Positions 11,515 to 25,318 of a stretch of DNA of 64,000 nt are shown here, in pieces. A model generated the notes under the pieces. The model was not told the origin of the DNA, searched no databases, and worked only from the letters and a program-made list of their open reading frames with translations. How positions within the stretch are numbered: position 1 is the first letter of the stretch; every line of letters begins with the position of its first letter. The position numbers and the translations under genes are program-made. The DNA is from Epiperipatus broadwayi (Eukaryota; Onychophora; Udeonychophora; Euonychophora; Peripatidae), in contig JAQFVV010006726.1 in assembly GCA_028023455.1 (NCBI GenBank), forward strand, positions 62,001-126,000. Reading direction: 5' to 3'.

Positions 11515-14500
11515 TGTACCCTTACTTCTCGATGTATAATATAGTTTGAAATACAACTAGCTCAATTAAATTATAATGCTTAATTAAAATTTGCATATCT
11601 ATCTTTAATATACTTTTATATTATCATATTCTAATTAAATTTATTATCAATTATCAAAATCAATATACTTCTTTATTATGTATTAATTAAATAAGTATTT
11701 ATTAAAATCATGAGACTGTGAAGTAAAGTTACAAAGCAATAAGTAGATTTACATTGAGTCAATATCTTCTAAGACATTGTTTCAATGGCATAAGAATACT
11801 GTCACTTCCTTATTAACTTACTACTACCTCTACAGCATTCTTATGGCTTTAAAATAAAATAAACTATCTTTAATAATAATAAAATAAATAATTCTTAACT
11901 TTTAATTTTTAAAATATAATTAAATAATCTCAGGTTCTTCTAATTATCTTAAAGTAATGATAATTCATGTAAATAAGTATGATAAGGGATTTTATATCAA
12001 ACCTAAGTACACCTAACTTATTCTAATAATAATAATACTCAATACTAATCTTAGGGTATAACTTAATCTTATCTATTTCTGTTATATTATTAATCACTAA
12101 ATAAATAATCATATGTATATCTTTTATTTTCATATAGCATCTTAATTTTGGAATAAATCAAAATCTTATAATTCAATAATCTGTGGCAATAAATAATATT
12201 GTACTCTTATATTATGCATTATAATTATTCTATGACCATTGTAATATGATGTAATAATGTCAATCAATTCTCATAAATGATAATCAGGAAAATATTGTAT
12301 TTATTTCTAAAATAATATTAATAAATTCACATTGTGCAAATATTATGTTTATTCAAATTATCTGTTGTCAAATGCTGTGGTGTAAAATAATGAACTCGAC
12401 ACACTTTTAAAAACAAATTAAACAAATTTATTTACATTAACTTCAACTAAGAATTCATTTACAATATTTACAGTTCAAAATTAGAAAAACAAAGGAAAAT
12501 AAAATATATAAAAATATTAATACAAGATGTTTACACTGTTATTAACTCATACTCCTAATAAGTAATTATACATCCTTTAAAATGCTGTATTAATAACATT
12601 GAAGTATGTTTTCAAAACTTAGACTTTAAATAAATATCAGTGAACTTCAATTATTACACAGAAAAATTTATGTAAATAATATTTATGTAGCATATGTAAA
12701 CAGTTAAACTTTAATAATTAAATTGCTACATCAATTAAGTATTAATGTTATTCATTCCATAATGTAATAGTATGTGTTCACTTTACTATTAGTACTACTT
12801 TAATATTATAATGTAGAAATTAATGTATCTGTGTAATGTAATAACAAATAATTGATTATAACTTTATATTTCACTTAATGCAATTCATGCTACAGGTTTT
12901 ATCAAATATGCTTTACATATATGTGTTGTTGAAATAATAATATTATTTAAATCATTCATTACTTTCAAATTCATAAAGTATTATATTAGATAAATTCTAT
13001 GATTCTTTTCTATATGAAATTATTACCCTACTTTATGTGTTATACTACTCCTTCTTAATAAATTTCTATCTACAAAAACATCCTCTAAACTTATTTAAAA
13101 TTTCCGGAAAACAACTTTCAACTCTAAATAAAATATTAATTATCCAAACTATTTATACTTTACCGTTTATACTTGGTAAACCTTCAATTTAAAGATAAAC
13201 TTCTCCATAAAACTTAACGTAATTTATCCAATAAACAAAATAAAATACAGACTTTTAACTCTCTTCCTAACTTGCAATAAAAAAAATAATTACTTATAAA
13301 TAATAAATATAATTTTTAATACTATAACATAAAAAAAAACAATATCAAAATTTATTAACGAAAGAATCATATAATTATTTCTAAGCTTCTTATGTAATGT
13401 TGCATCGTATTTATTTCATAAATTCAAATTATGCATATCTAAATAAAACTGTCACTGCCAATATAATGTGTGTGTATTTTTAAAATAATCATACATTCAT
13501 TCAAAATAACATATCATTCAGTTGATCTAAAGAAAACATATTAAATACATTAAAATTATTATTATTATACAATTTTTACCATCAATAATGATCTAATGTA
13601 CAGTCCATCTTCCAATATTCTTCGGAATTACAGCTTCATAAAATAATCACATTTACACTCACGATCATTCTTTAACATATTACGTTTTATATTAATTATA
13701 AAATAAACTTATGCAATTAATTATTATATTACTTTAGTTATTATTTTAAGAAATGTACCTATCTTATTTTTAATAGATTAATACTATTTAACTTTTATAT
13801 TAGATAAATAAAACAAAATTCATATTACATAATTCCAGCGATGTTTCCTTTTCACCATAAAGTTCTTTAATCGTAGGCACATATTCACTAGAACACCATT
13901 TCCTGTTTCCGGTCCACCACGTGTTTTTTAAAAGTTTATGAAAAACGAAAATGTTCTTTTTTAAAAATAAGTTCCCCACAAGAAAATAAAATAAATTAAA
14001 ATAGTTTATAGGATCCTGATTTAGTTATTTTTAAAATATTATTCAAAAGTTATTATTTTAGCTTAGTCTTTAGTTTTATGAAAAACTATCATTTAATTAT
14101 TTTAAATTAACTGGAACGTCCACATATTTCTTGCGCATTTTTTAACAAAACATCCAGGTAAGAATAAGCTTCTTTATTTATAAAACGGCCAGCGTTTAAA
14201 TTATTTCAATATAATAATCCCATTATATTAAGATTTTTAGCTAATTATATTTCAATTGACTTGCTTTTAAAATTATCAACATTCAGTCTTTTAAACATAA
14301 AGACTTAACAAGGCAAGTATTTATAAAACTACTTTCATTTTTAATATCTTTACTTAAGATATATTTTTAAATTTATAGCTTGCAAAAATACTTTCTTTAC
14401 ACAAAAGTATTTATTCTTTAAAATATCTATTTTCTAATAGGCAATAGTAATTAGCTTTTAAAATTATATACTATCCAAAATACTACTTTTCTCCATCTTG

Positions 14501-15769
14501 TAAATTTCCGAACTAATCCAGCGTTTGTCATATTTCTAAGGTAAAGTTTCCGATATATTTTCACTATATATGATGTTCCCATGACTATTTGCTTGTAAAT
14601 TGAGCTTGATATAAAGACGATTGATAGGGAAAATTAAATTAACACTGCATGACTATCATTTAAAATTTCTATAACTTATTTACAAAGACACTTTTATAAT
14701 TTTGAAAAATGATTTTAAAAGCGTCTACAAAATTTACGTAGCTATTTTTAATAACACAATTAACTTGAAAAATCAATCACAAAGTCCTCTCCTAACAATT
14801 GAACTGAGCTTTTATACCGGAAGAAACTTCCCATTTGATTGGTAGATTAAACAATCAACTTTGCTGGCTTATTTACATATTTACCAACAACACAAAATTA
14901 AAAATAAATAATGACTTATTTAATATTTAATATTTATTACATTATTAAATCTTTTAAAATAATCTTATTGTTTATTTAAATCTATTAAACATTTTAAAAT
15001 ATACTCTTACTTGATTTTAATTTTAACTTTTATAAAATTATTTAAAATAAACTAAGTCTTTTTTTATACGTTATATTTTTAAAACAATATTTTAAAATCA
15101 GATTTAATATTCTACATTGAATATCTTTATTTTTATCTCGTGATAACTCACGTATTATTTATAAATTTTATAACATGATTTTTAAAATAGTTTTGCAACT
15201 TTATTAGATAACTTCCAAGCATGCTTGTGTATATCTAACTAACATCTGTTTTTTTATAACACAAGAAACGCTTGTCAACGTCTAAAAATAAACTAACAAT
15301 TGCATTTTTTAAAATAAATATTTTTTAAATAAATAAGATATTATAATAGATTTTAAAATAATTATCCAATATTATTAAAATCAAATATTAGTCTTCTATT
15401 TAAGTATTTATAATAATTAAAAATATTTATATTCTTTTATATCATTATTTTATCAACAATAAATATATGTATTTAATCTTACTTGTCTTTTAAACACTTT
15501 TAGCTTTAAATACCTATTTATTAAATATATTAATGCAGTATTGATTATGGCCATTTTTTCCCAACCATATATTATAATCATCATCATTTAAAATGTCTCT
15601 CTCAATATCAGCACAATTTCACATATCAAATACTCATAGATTGCTTTAATTAAACCTTTTGAAATATTACCATAAGCAAAATTAACATCACATATTCAAA
15701 TATATCTTAAATTTAAAATTTTTAATAGATTAGCACAAAATTAGATGGTGACCCATACAAAAGGGCACA
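11515..15769 (-). mobile_element. LTR family X, complete copy (solo LTR, about 4255 bp)
   Basis: On the minus strand it starts TGTGCCCTT (15769) and ends AAGGGTACA (11515): TG...CA ends with 8 of 9 bases in terminal inverted repeat. Both flanks are short TA runs inside LTR A (GTATATATAT on one side, ATATATATAAAA on the other), consistent with a TA-rich target duplication. No gag or pol is adjacent, so it looks like a solo LTR. A CCAAT/TATA pair lies about 0.93-0.96 kb from its 5' end. The part 11515-13447 is repeated inverted at 1-1918. No coding sequence was recognised. Confidence 0.65.
14805..14845 (-). promoter_or_regulatory. Probable core promoter of LTR X
   Basis: On the minus strand CCAAT (14838-14842) precedes TATAAAA (14810-14816) by about 20 nt, followed by GCTCAGTTC. 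Placement about 0.95 kb into the LTR fits a U3 promoter. A TSS has not been shown. Confidence 0.45.
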
Positions 15770-16094
15770 ATATATATAAAATATTAAATTGAAAATTTGA
15801 TATCTTTAAAAATATACATATATTACAATTTATTACATTTAATAATCATTGTAAATAAAATAATTTTTTTATAATTAACAATTTATATGTCCTTATTTAT
15901 TTTAATAATTAAATGTTTATTATGATGTACTATCAATATATATAAATAAAACAATAACTTCAAATAATAACTATATTTAATAAACATAAAAGAAAAATTT
16001 AAATATTTCATATGTAAACATCAACTTAAAGAGATTTTTTTTTTAATAACAAATGATAATTTAAAAATAAAATATCGACTTATCGATATTTACA
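15770..16094 (-). mobile_element. LTR A, right copy, 5' end
   Basis: The minus strand begins TGTAAATATCGATAAGTCG at 16094 beside (TA)n and matches 2444-2765 of the left copy. With 9984-11514 it makes up a 1.86-kb LTR A interrupted by LTR X. Confidence 0.75.
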
Positions 16095-17039
<945 letters not shown>

Positions 17040-17545
17040 TATTCAGCTTATATAAAAGTACTTCAATAAAATCATCAAGACCACAAACACTCACATCATC
17101 AACATAACTAGCATAAATTTTACTACAATAAAAATCATAAAAATTCACTATACCTTCTTCATATTTGACAATGTAAAATTACAAATTTGTGCAATGATAG
17201 GTAAACCCATGAACCATCATTTACTATATAAAATCTATAATTATATATTGTAATAATATTATCACTTATAAATTTTAGTATACGTTTATTTATTAAAATT
17301 TTATAGAATGTATTTTCTATTATAAATATAGATTTCAGCCATTCGATTGATCCATATAATTCCATTACATCTAATGAAGATATATCTTTATTTTTAATTC
17401 TATTAATAGATTCTAAAGATGATGCAGTTGTATATTTTCCAAAACCCAAAACATCTTGCAGTAATTTAACAATTTATTTAGCTGTTTTATACTTAAATGC
17501 TACCATTAATCTAAGAGGATTCGCCTTTTTATGAAGCTATATATA
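17040..17545 (-). pseudogene. Decayed Penelope-like reverse-transcriptase fragment
   Basis: The minus-strand translation gives a recognisable PLE RT series: KANPLRLMVAFKYKTAK (the template-grip 'PLRPIVS...' block), then GKYTTASSLESINRIKNKDI, SSLDVMELYGSI (the catalytic SSLDV-LYTSI block) and, after a stop, YASYVDDVSVCGLDDF (the YVDD block). A stop codon splits KTAK from IVKLLQ, and another follows HKFVILHCQI. The single open piece is 17159-17449. No GIY-YIG domain is seen downstream. It is a dead fragment unrelated in detail to the full PLE at 43-48.8 kb. Confidence 0.65.
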
Positions 17546-17997
17546 CATGTAAGATTTATAAAATTTATTTAAGAAGTATAGACTTCTTGTTATCTGGTGA
17601 CTATAAATACCTGATGATTTGAAAATCATGGTTACAATTGGATTATATAAATATTATAAAATATCTACATACAAAATTTATATGTAATATTTTTAGATTA
17701 TTTCTCCCTACAACTATTAACTGTAGATCATTAAAATACTCTCTTGTCATAATGTATGACAATTATTTTTTGATTAAAAGAATGATATCGTATTTTACTA
17801 TATTTTATATAGAGAGAAATGTCTGAAATATTTGGCCAAAAGTAATTTATTTTTTTAAATCAAACAAGAAATTTACTTCTAAATGTTTTAATTGATTTGG
17901 CATTATTAATTTTTTTAAAAAAAAGTGATTTCTTCTTGTTTTTAAAGTTTGTAACACTAATTCAAACAAGAAAATATGTGATGTAAAATAGGTATAG
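17546..17997. other. A+T-rich sequence, nothing recognised
   Basis: No coding or repeat assignment can be supported. Confidence 0.4.
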
Positions 17998-20900
17998 TAA
18001 TATATATATGGCTGCAGAAAGGAGTTTGCTATTAACTGAAAGGAGACCCTTTGATTCCTCTTGGAGGCTTTAAAGGAACCGAGCAGGGCAAATTCCTAAT
18101 GTCCACTCCATACGTTCTTGTCGTTGCAGCTGTTATTACTATATGTTTATTCATATAGTATACGAACATGGATGGGCTGCTCACCAACACGCATTAGCCA
18201 GCGTGGTGAGTTTATTGGCTTTTTACCTCTGAGTTTAAGATCAAGAAACACCATGGTCTTTCTTCTCAGTGCCTGATAAGGCAGAATGAATGTTTGTGTA
18301 AATGATAAAGATTTTTCCCAATTATACAATTATGACAGACAAAAATAAAGCATGGCCCTTAATCCCAGGAGGCTGTAAAGTCACCAACCAAGGCAGCGGT
18401 TGGTGGCCGAAGGTGGAGGGTGCTAAGAATATCCTGGAGGCGGACCCAGGCTGCCATTTGATGACGACTTTTTATTTAGGTACTTACAACTGCAGATCAC
18501 TTTCAAGTGAAGGAAGATTGCAAGAATTAGAAGTAGAACTCTCTTATATTAAATGGGATATTATTGGACTTTGTGAAGTTAGAAGAAAAGGGGAAGGGAC
18601 AATTGATTTAAAAAGTGGACATATGCTCTATTATAAAGGCACAAATATTGGAAATACAAGTGGAGTAGGATTCATTATAAATAAAAAGTGGAAGAACAAT
18701 ATTGTGGAGATTGATGGTGTATCAGACAGAGTGGCAAGATTAGTTATACAACTTAATAGCAGATATCAAATGCAGATAATTCAGGTTTATGCCCCAACAA
18801 GTTCTCACAGTGATGAAGTAGTGGAAGATTTTTATATGGATGTACAAAAGGCTTTTGATCAGAGTAAACAACATTTTAAAATTGTTATGGGAGGTTTTAA
18901 TGCTAGAATTGGTAAACAAATGAAAGATGAAAGTGTTGTAGGTAATTTTGGTTATGGTAATAGAAATGAGAGAGGACATAGACTTGTGGAGTTTGCAGAG
19001 AAGGAAAAACTTTATAATATGAATTCTTTTGTTGAGAAAAATGTTAGAAGGAAATGGACATGGAAGCATCCAAATGAAGGTACAGCAGAATTGGATTATA
19101 TTTTGACTAACAGGAAATACATATTTCAAGATTGTAATGTTCTTAATAAATTTAACACAGGAAGTGATCATCGATTAGTAAGGGGTAAGATACATGTTAA
19201 TGTAAAACTAGAGAGACAAAAATTATTAAGAAAAACTATATTTACAGTTGATATTCCTAATCTTCAGAAACATTCTAATGAATTTAAATTAGAACTTACA
19301 AATCGGTTTCAAGTATTAGTAGATTTTGAACATGATTCAGATTTGAATTCAATTAATATGAAAATAACTGATACACTTTTAAAAACTGCAACAAAAATAG
19401 CTGGTAGAAAAAAGCAGCAATTGACTAATAAAATTTCTACTGATACTAGAGAACTTATGAAGAAAAGAAGGAATATGAAGATATGCAAGAATGATGCATT
19501 AAAAAGAATTGAATATCTCGAATTTTGTAAAATGGTGCGGAAAAGAGTTGAAAATGATATAAGAAAGTATAACTGTGAACTAGCAAGAAAAGCTGTAGAA
19601 GAAAATAAAAGTCTTAAGAATGTAAAACAAAATTTTGGTATTGGTAGGAAATTTATATCTGCAATAAGGAAAAAAGATGGAATTATTACTAAAAAGAGGG
19701 ATGACATTATGAAATTGGTAGAAGATTTTTATCAAGAATTATATAGTAATAAAGAACAAGTACCTCCTATATCTATTACATCTTCCAAATTGCCCAGAAT
19801 TTTAAATGAAGAAGTGAGAAATGCAATTAAATGTATGAAAAAAGGAAAGGCTCCAGGTAATGATGGAATTATAATTGATATATTAAAAGAAGCAGGTGAA
19901 GAAACAGAAAAAATATTAGCAAAGTTATATACCATATGTCTAAATGATAAAGATGTACTGGATGATTGGAAGAATGCAGTAATAATATTAATATTTAAAA
20001 AAGGTGATAAAGAAGATATTAGAAATTACAGACCTATCAGCCTTTTATCAGTTTTATACAAAATTTTTACCAAGATAATTACAACTCGTCTACAGAGAAT
20101 CTTGGATTTTCACCAACCAAGAGAACAAGCTGGATTTAAAAGTGGTTTTAGTACAGTAGATCATATTCAAGTATTGAGAGAAGTTATAGAAAGGACAAAT
20201 GAATATGATTTGTCATTCTGTTTTGGATTTGTAGATTATGAAAAGACATTTGATTCTATAAACATTTCTTCAGTGATTAAAGCATTGGATCATCAAGGTA
20301 TAGATCCAGGATATTGTCATATTTTAAAGAATATTTATAAAAATGCAACAGCAACAATTAGATTACATAATGATACTGGGAAAGTCAACATTGAGAAAGG
20401 TGTAAGACAAGGTGACTCCATATCTCCAAAACTTTTTACAGCAGTGCTGCAAGAAGTATTTTGTGGATTAAAATGGGAAACTAAAGGAGTGAAAGTAAAT
20501 GGAGATTATTTAAGTCATTTAGATTTCGCAGATGATGTAGTTGTTTTTGCAAATAATGCTTCCGAGCTGCAGGAAATGTTGCAGGAGTTATCAGATGAAA
20601 GTAGGAAAGTAGGACTAAAGATAAATGTTAAAAAGACTAAAGTAATGTTTAATCGATTTGCTCCAAATATGAAAATAAAGATTGATTATGATGAATTAGA
20701 AGAAGTTAAAAGTTACAAATACCTTGGTCAGATTATTAATACAGATGGAAACATAATAGAGGAAATTAATCATAGAATTAAACCTGGTTGGAGTGCTTTT
20801 GGTAGAAATAACTTGATATTAAAAGGAAATATGCCTATGTGTTTGAAAAAAAAGGTTTTTAACAAATGTGTTTTACCAGTTCTTACTTATGGATCTGAGA

Positions 20901-21288
20901 CTTGGACACTTAATAGAAGATCAATACAGAGACTTCAGACCACTCAAAGAAGTATGGAGAGATGTATGTTGGGAGTAACAAGAAGAGATTGAAAACGCAA
21001 TGTATGGGTGAGAGAACAAACAGGTGTTACTGACCTCATTGAAAAAATTAAAAGATTGAAGTGGAGTTGGGCTGGACATATTGCTAGAAGAGATGATAAT
21101 AGATGGACAAATGAAATTTTAAACTGGATTCCAAGAGATTGTAAAAGACCCAGAAGGAGACCACATGTAAGATGGATGGATGAAATAAGAAAATGTGTAG
21201 GGGTGATGTGGAGAAGAGAAGCTAAAGATCGGAGAAGATGGATTAAACTTGGAGAGACCTTCATCCTGCAGTGGATTGATAATGGTTG

Positions 21289-21379
<91 letters not shown>
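17998..21379 (+). mobile_element. RTE-type non-LTR retrotransposon, near full length
   Basis: A single ORF region with APE endonuclease and RT ends in a (TA)n tail (21289-21379). RTE-clade LINEs typically end in microsatellite tails rather than poly(A). The 5' limit is uncertain: a short TA run at 17999-18009 followed by GGCTGCAGAAAGGAG may mark it. A second, 5'-truncated copy lies at 57133-59742. Confidence 0.8.
18302..21289 (+). pseudogene. RTE ORF2-like polyprotein (endonuclease + reverse transcriptase), one nonsense codon
   Basis: The frame covers 995 codons with a single internal stop, TGA at 20990-20992 (MLGVTRRD-stop-KRNVWVREQ). The first open part is 896 residues, the second is 21008-21289 in the same frame. 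An APE-type endonuclease spans residues about 55-300: GTYNCRSL (Asn 63), GLCEVRRKGEG (Glu 92), QVYAPTS, VMGGFNARIG (about 196-205) and SDHRLV. In the GDFN motif the usual Asp is Gly, which should cripple nicking. RT follows: GKAPGNDGI, NYRPISLLSVLYKI, QAGFKSGFSTVDHI, RQGDSISPKLF and HLDFADDVVVFA (about 738-749) with the catalytic Asp pair intact. The C-terminus has the RTE-type tail WAGHIARRDDNRW...RWMDEI. An ATG 30 nt further in (MTDKNKAW) is an equally good start. It is probably immobile now. Confidence 0.88.
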
Positions 21380-22295
<916 letters not shown>

Positions 22296-22637
22296 TATAA
22301 AATTTATTACCCAATTGACGGGTGGCTTGATCCAGCTAAAACATAGATATGTATTTTTATTACACTAAATTATACACTGATTATGCTGTATAATACTTCA
22401 TTTCTACCTGTAGCTTGTGAAAATCTTCACTTTAACATATATATATATATATTTACTGTGAGTGTGTAGGTGGTTACTGATTGGAAACTAATTATATATA
22501 TATATATTGAAGCTATATATATGACATCATTTGCGGGTTCAATCGTGTTAAAAAATTAAATATTGATAGACAAATGTTTCGACTTGATCACACAAGACAT
22601 CCACTGGATGATAAAATATATATACCACTGGATGATA

Positions 22638-22688
<51 letters not shown>

Positions 22689-23545
22689 CTTCACGACTCA
22701 TTGTGTACTAACCAGAGACCATAAATGCAAACACAGTGAATGTACATTATGAGAAATGTTTAAAGATATAGATATGTGTATAACATTAAATAAATTATAA
22801 TCATAAATAAAATTTAGAATAGACATTTGTAGAGATTATATAAAAAACTTAAAATAAATTATATTGTTTGCAAGCATATAAAAGAATAAAATATTGCATC
22901 AGCAAATAAAGAATGTAGCTAATGCACAAAAGACATTAAACAAGATTTTAACTTACAAATCCATTAAGAAAGATGAGAAAATGTGAATTGTTTGCAGAAC
23001 AATAAAAGACAAACCAAATGATGCTTTTAAGAGCTATAAAACAATAGAGGCATTAGTAAACACCAATTAAATTAATTTGATATAAGAGTAAGTTAAAAGG
23101 TATAAATATAGAGATTTTTTGTAGGAAAACATCATCCTCTCATGTTACAACCCAGACCTGGTGAAATATATTTTGTACTAACTAAGTCTGAGTAGAAAAC
23201 TTTCCTCCATTCTCCAATCCATCCTCCAGGACAGAGTAGGATAAATGTAATCCAGCTGAGGAACCAAAGAATTGTGCTTGACCAATGTCTGTCTATTTGC
23301 TACTGAAAGAAAGATTGATTTGAAGTGAAGGTGAACATAGACATCTATTACGTAAGCCACAACAACCATCATGAATTAGTGACTGTGGCATAATAGCTCC
23401 AAGATGAGTTCATAATTCATTGCCAGAACAAGTCTAATCTATCTATATACACACATCTAATTTTTAAAGAGAGAACAATAATGCATTATTGTAGAGTTAA
23501 TTTACATGATATTTAATTCTATAACTAGAATAAGAAAGATGTTTC

Positions 23546-23582
<37 letters not shown>

Positions 23583-24336
23583 TATATCTAGATCAATGAA
23601 TTTATCCATAGATCCATATATATATATATATATATATATATGGATCTATGTTTAAATTCATTGATTTAGGTTAGAAAGTACTCTGCTAGTATTATTATTG
23701 ATACACATTTTATTTGTAAGAGGGTACAGTGCAAACTGTTTATATAAAAATGTCTGTAATATTCATTAACTCTATGGGCATAAACTAGCTAAGTAATAAT
23801 TGGTGATTAATAAAGCTGTAAGTATCAATGCTGGTATAATACCTGTATAGGAGTGTGTTTAATAGCTGGATGAAAGAGGGATGTTATATTTATTTGTAAT
23901 GGATTCCCCGGTATGATAATATACTAGATCATAGATTAATATGTGTTGTATTATAAGGCTTTAACATTTACGGTCATTTAACTGCACCCCCAATAATGTG
24001 TTGCTTGATGATCATTTGGTGTCTCAATATGCTTATTGCTCTTGTTTTTTTTAAATGCCTTTGTTCAGCCATCACATGCCTATGGGACATATCAATTGCC
24101 CAGAATGTTGTATCCCGTTAATCATCAGAGAGAATAAAAGGACATAAGCTGTCATTAACTTTTCTGAACCTGTGTTACACTTAGGGGAATAAGTTCATTT
24201 CTCTAATAATAAATGAGAGGCAGAGTAGCTATCCAAAGTTAAGTTGACCTCATGATGAAATTATTATGTTTCAAGACCCAACCTTCAAATATATAATTAA
24301 ATATGTATATATACAGTAGTTAGATAATCAAAAATG
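22296..24336. other. Sequence with TA runs and one TA-tipped hairpin, no gene recognised
   Basis: It contains (TA)n at about 22438-22451, 22491-22507, 22651-22685 and 23550-23580, a short direct repeat CCACTGGATGATAAAA (22600-22645), and a cruciform-type hairpin, 23591-23664, whose arms (ATCAATGAATTTA...ATAGATCCATATA) flank a (TA)n tip. No coding sequence is supported. Confidence 0.5.
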
Positions 24337-25318
24337 TTATCCACTTAGGAGAACTTTCAATTAATTTAGTAATCTTTGTCAACTAATACTTTGAAAGGCT
24401 AACCTTCCCGCAATTCTGTGATCTTAATATTTGCTGCTTGCCTGTTAATTAAGTCACGTTTGTATTTGTATATTAGCATAGCTTCCCTTATTTTCCATTT
24501 ATTGTTTATTATTTTCAATTTTTAATGTTTTTACATTATTAAAATTGAAGTAAAACCATAAGTACATGACATTTTATGGTTGTAAAAAACAGATGTTGAA
24601 ATATTATTATCTACTTTACAATTTTCTTTTGATTTCTGGATCCATTATAATAATAGTTTGTGCCCCTTGGTCCTTTTTTTCCAACATACATCTCAATTCA
24701 CTTATATATCCACGACCACACCTACATATTGATTCTCCTGCTAATAAAAAATATGGATATCAATACCATATTTTTTGAATGACCACATAAATTTATAAAG
24801 AAAATTTTTAAAGGTATATGTAATATTGCATTTTACACACCTCTTACATTAAACAAATTAATAAATAACTCTAAAGATAAAACATCATTTATAAGTAAAA
24901 ATTGTGTCATTTATAAATGGATATGTAGGTTTGGTAGTGGATATATAAGTGAATCAAGATGTACTTTGGAAAAAAAAACTAAAGAGTACTTGCCAATATT
25001 AAAGTGAGTTCAGAAATTGAAACAAAATTGTAAAGTAGATAATAATATTTCAGCATCTGTTTTTTACGACCATAATAAGTCATGTATTTATGATTTTGAC
25101 TTCAATTTTAATAATGTAAAAATATTGCAAATTGAAAAAAATAACAATAAAAGGAAAATAAAGGAAGTTATGTTAATATACAAAAACAAACATGACTTAA
25201 TTAACAGGCAGGCAGCAAACATTAAGATCATAGAATTGTGGGAAGGTTAGCCTTTCAAAATGTTAGTTGATAAAGATTACTAGGATAATCAAAAGTGTTC
25301 CTAAGTGGATAATTTTTT
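24337..25318. mobile_element. Penelope-like element 3' fragment folded as an inverted repeat
   Basis: 24337-24720 is the diverged reverse complement of 24920-25318, with a central spacer of about 200 nt. Matching blocks include TTATCCACTTAGG, CTAACCTTCCC, TGCTTGCCTGTTAATTAAGT and ATATCCACGACCACACC. The plus arm encodes the end of a GIY-YIG domain. Inverted partial copies at element ends are known for Penelope-like elements. Confidence 0.75.
24914..25250 (+). pseudogene. GIY-YIG endonuclease C-terminal fragment (PLE)
   Basis: The reading frame gives CRFGSGYISESRCTLEKKTKEY, a degenerate 'CG-GYIGETRR-L--R-KEH' core, then one stop (about 25004) and 25017-25250 open: VFYDHNKSC, FNFNNVKILQIE, KRKIKEVMLIY, DLINRQAANIKIIELWE. 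The same C-terminal pattern recurs at 62699-62905 (plus) and 36547-36825 (minus), so these three are one PLE lineage. The key Gly of YIG is Ser here. It is not functional on its own, as the RT is missing. Confidence 0.65.

Larger units (their letters stand above)
1..13447. repeat. Giant inverted duplication (palindrome) centred near 7138
   Basis: The reverse complement of 7148-13447 reads along 1-7128 with only scattered substitutions and a few indels. The start of the window (TATTTAAATATGCATAATTT) reappears inverted just before 13447, and the leader and gag are mirrored around 7138. By eye the arms are about 93-97% identical. The main asymmetries are: a 0.5-kb hammerhead insertion plus an LTR-A start in the left arm only (1919-2765), an 88-bp expansion at 4296-4385 on the left, and a much longer (TA)n at 8313-8375 on the right. 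The left arm runs off the window, so its full length is unknown. Inference: one event duplicated part of an LTR retrotransposon head-on, followed by independent decay. Confidence 0.93.

Noticed and set aside
11515-15769. LTR X as a DNA transposon or MITE with 9-bp terminal inverted repeats
   Set aside because: The TG...CA ends, internal CCAAT/TATA layout and length fit an LTR better; no transposase. Kept at moderate confidence.
17159-17449. Host gene of 96 codons
   Set aside because: The sequence around it reads as a decayed PLE reverse transcriptase with stops between motif blocks.
17608-17640. CTGATGA followed by GAAAATCATGGTT, hammerhead-like
   Set aside because: There is no room for stem II between the core words, and no stem I pairing was found.
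22595-22650. Short repeated CCACTGGATGATAAAA as a possible repeat array or CRISPR
   Set aside because: Only two copies, no spacers, eukaryotic context.
24095-24125. TCATCAG (minus CTGATGA) as another hammerhead
   Set aside because: No GAAA at a suitable distance and no helices.
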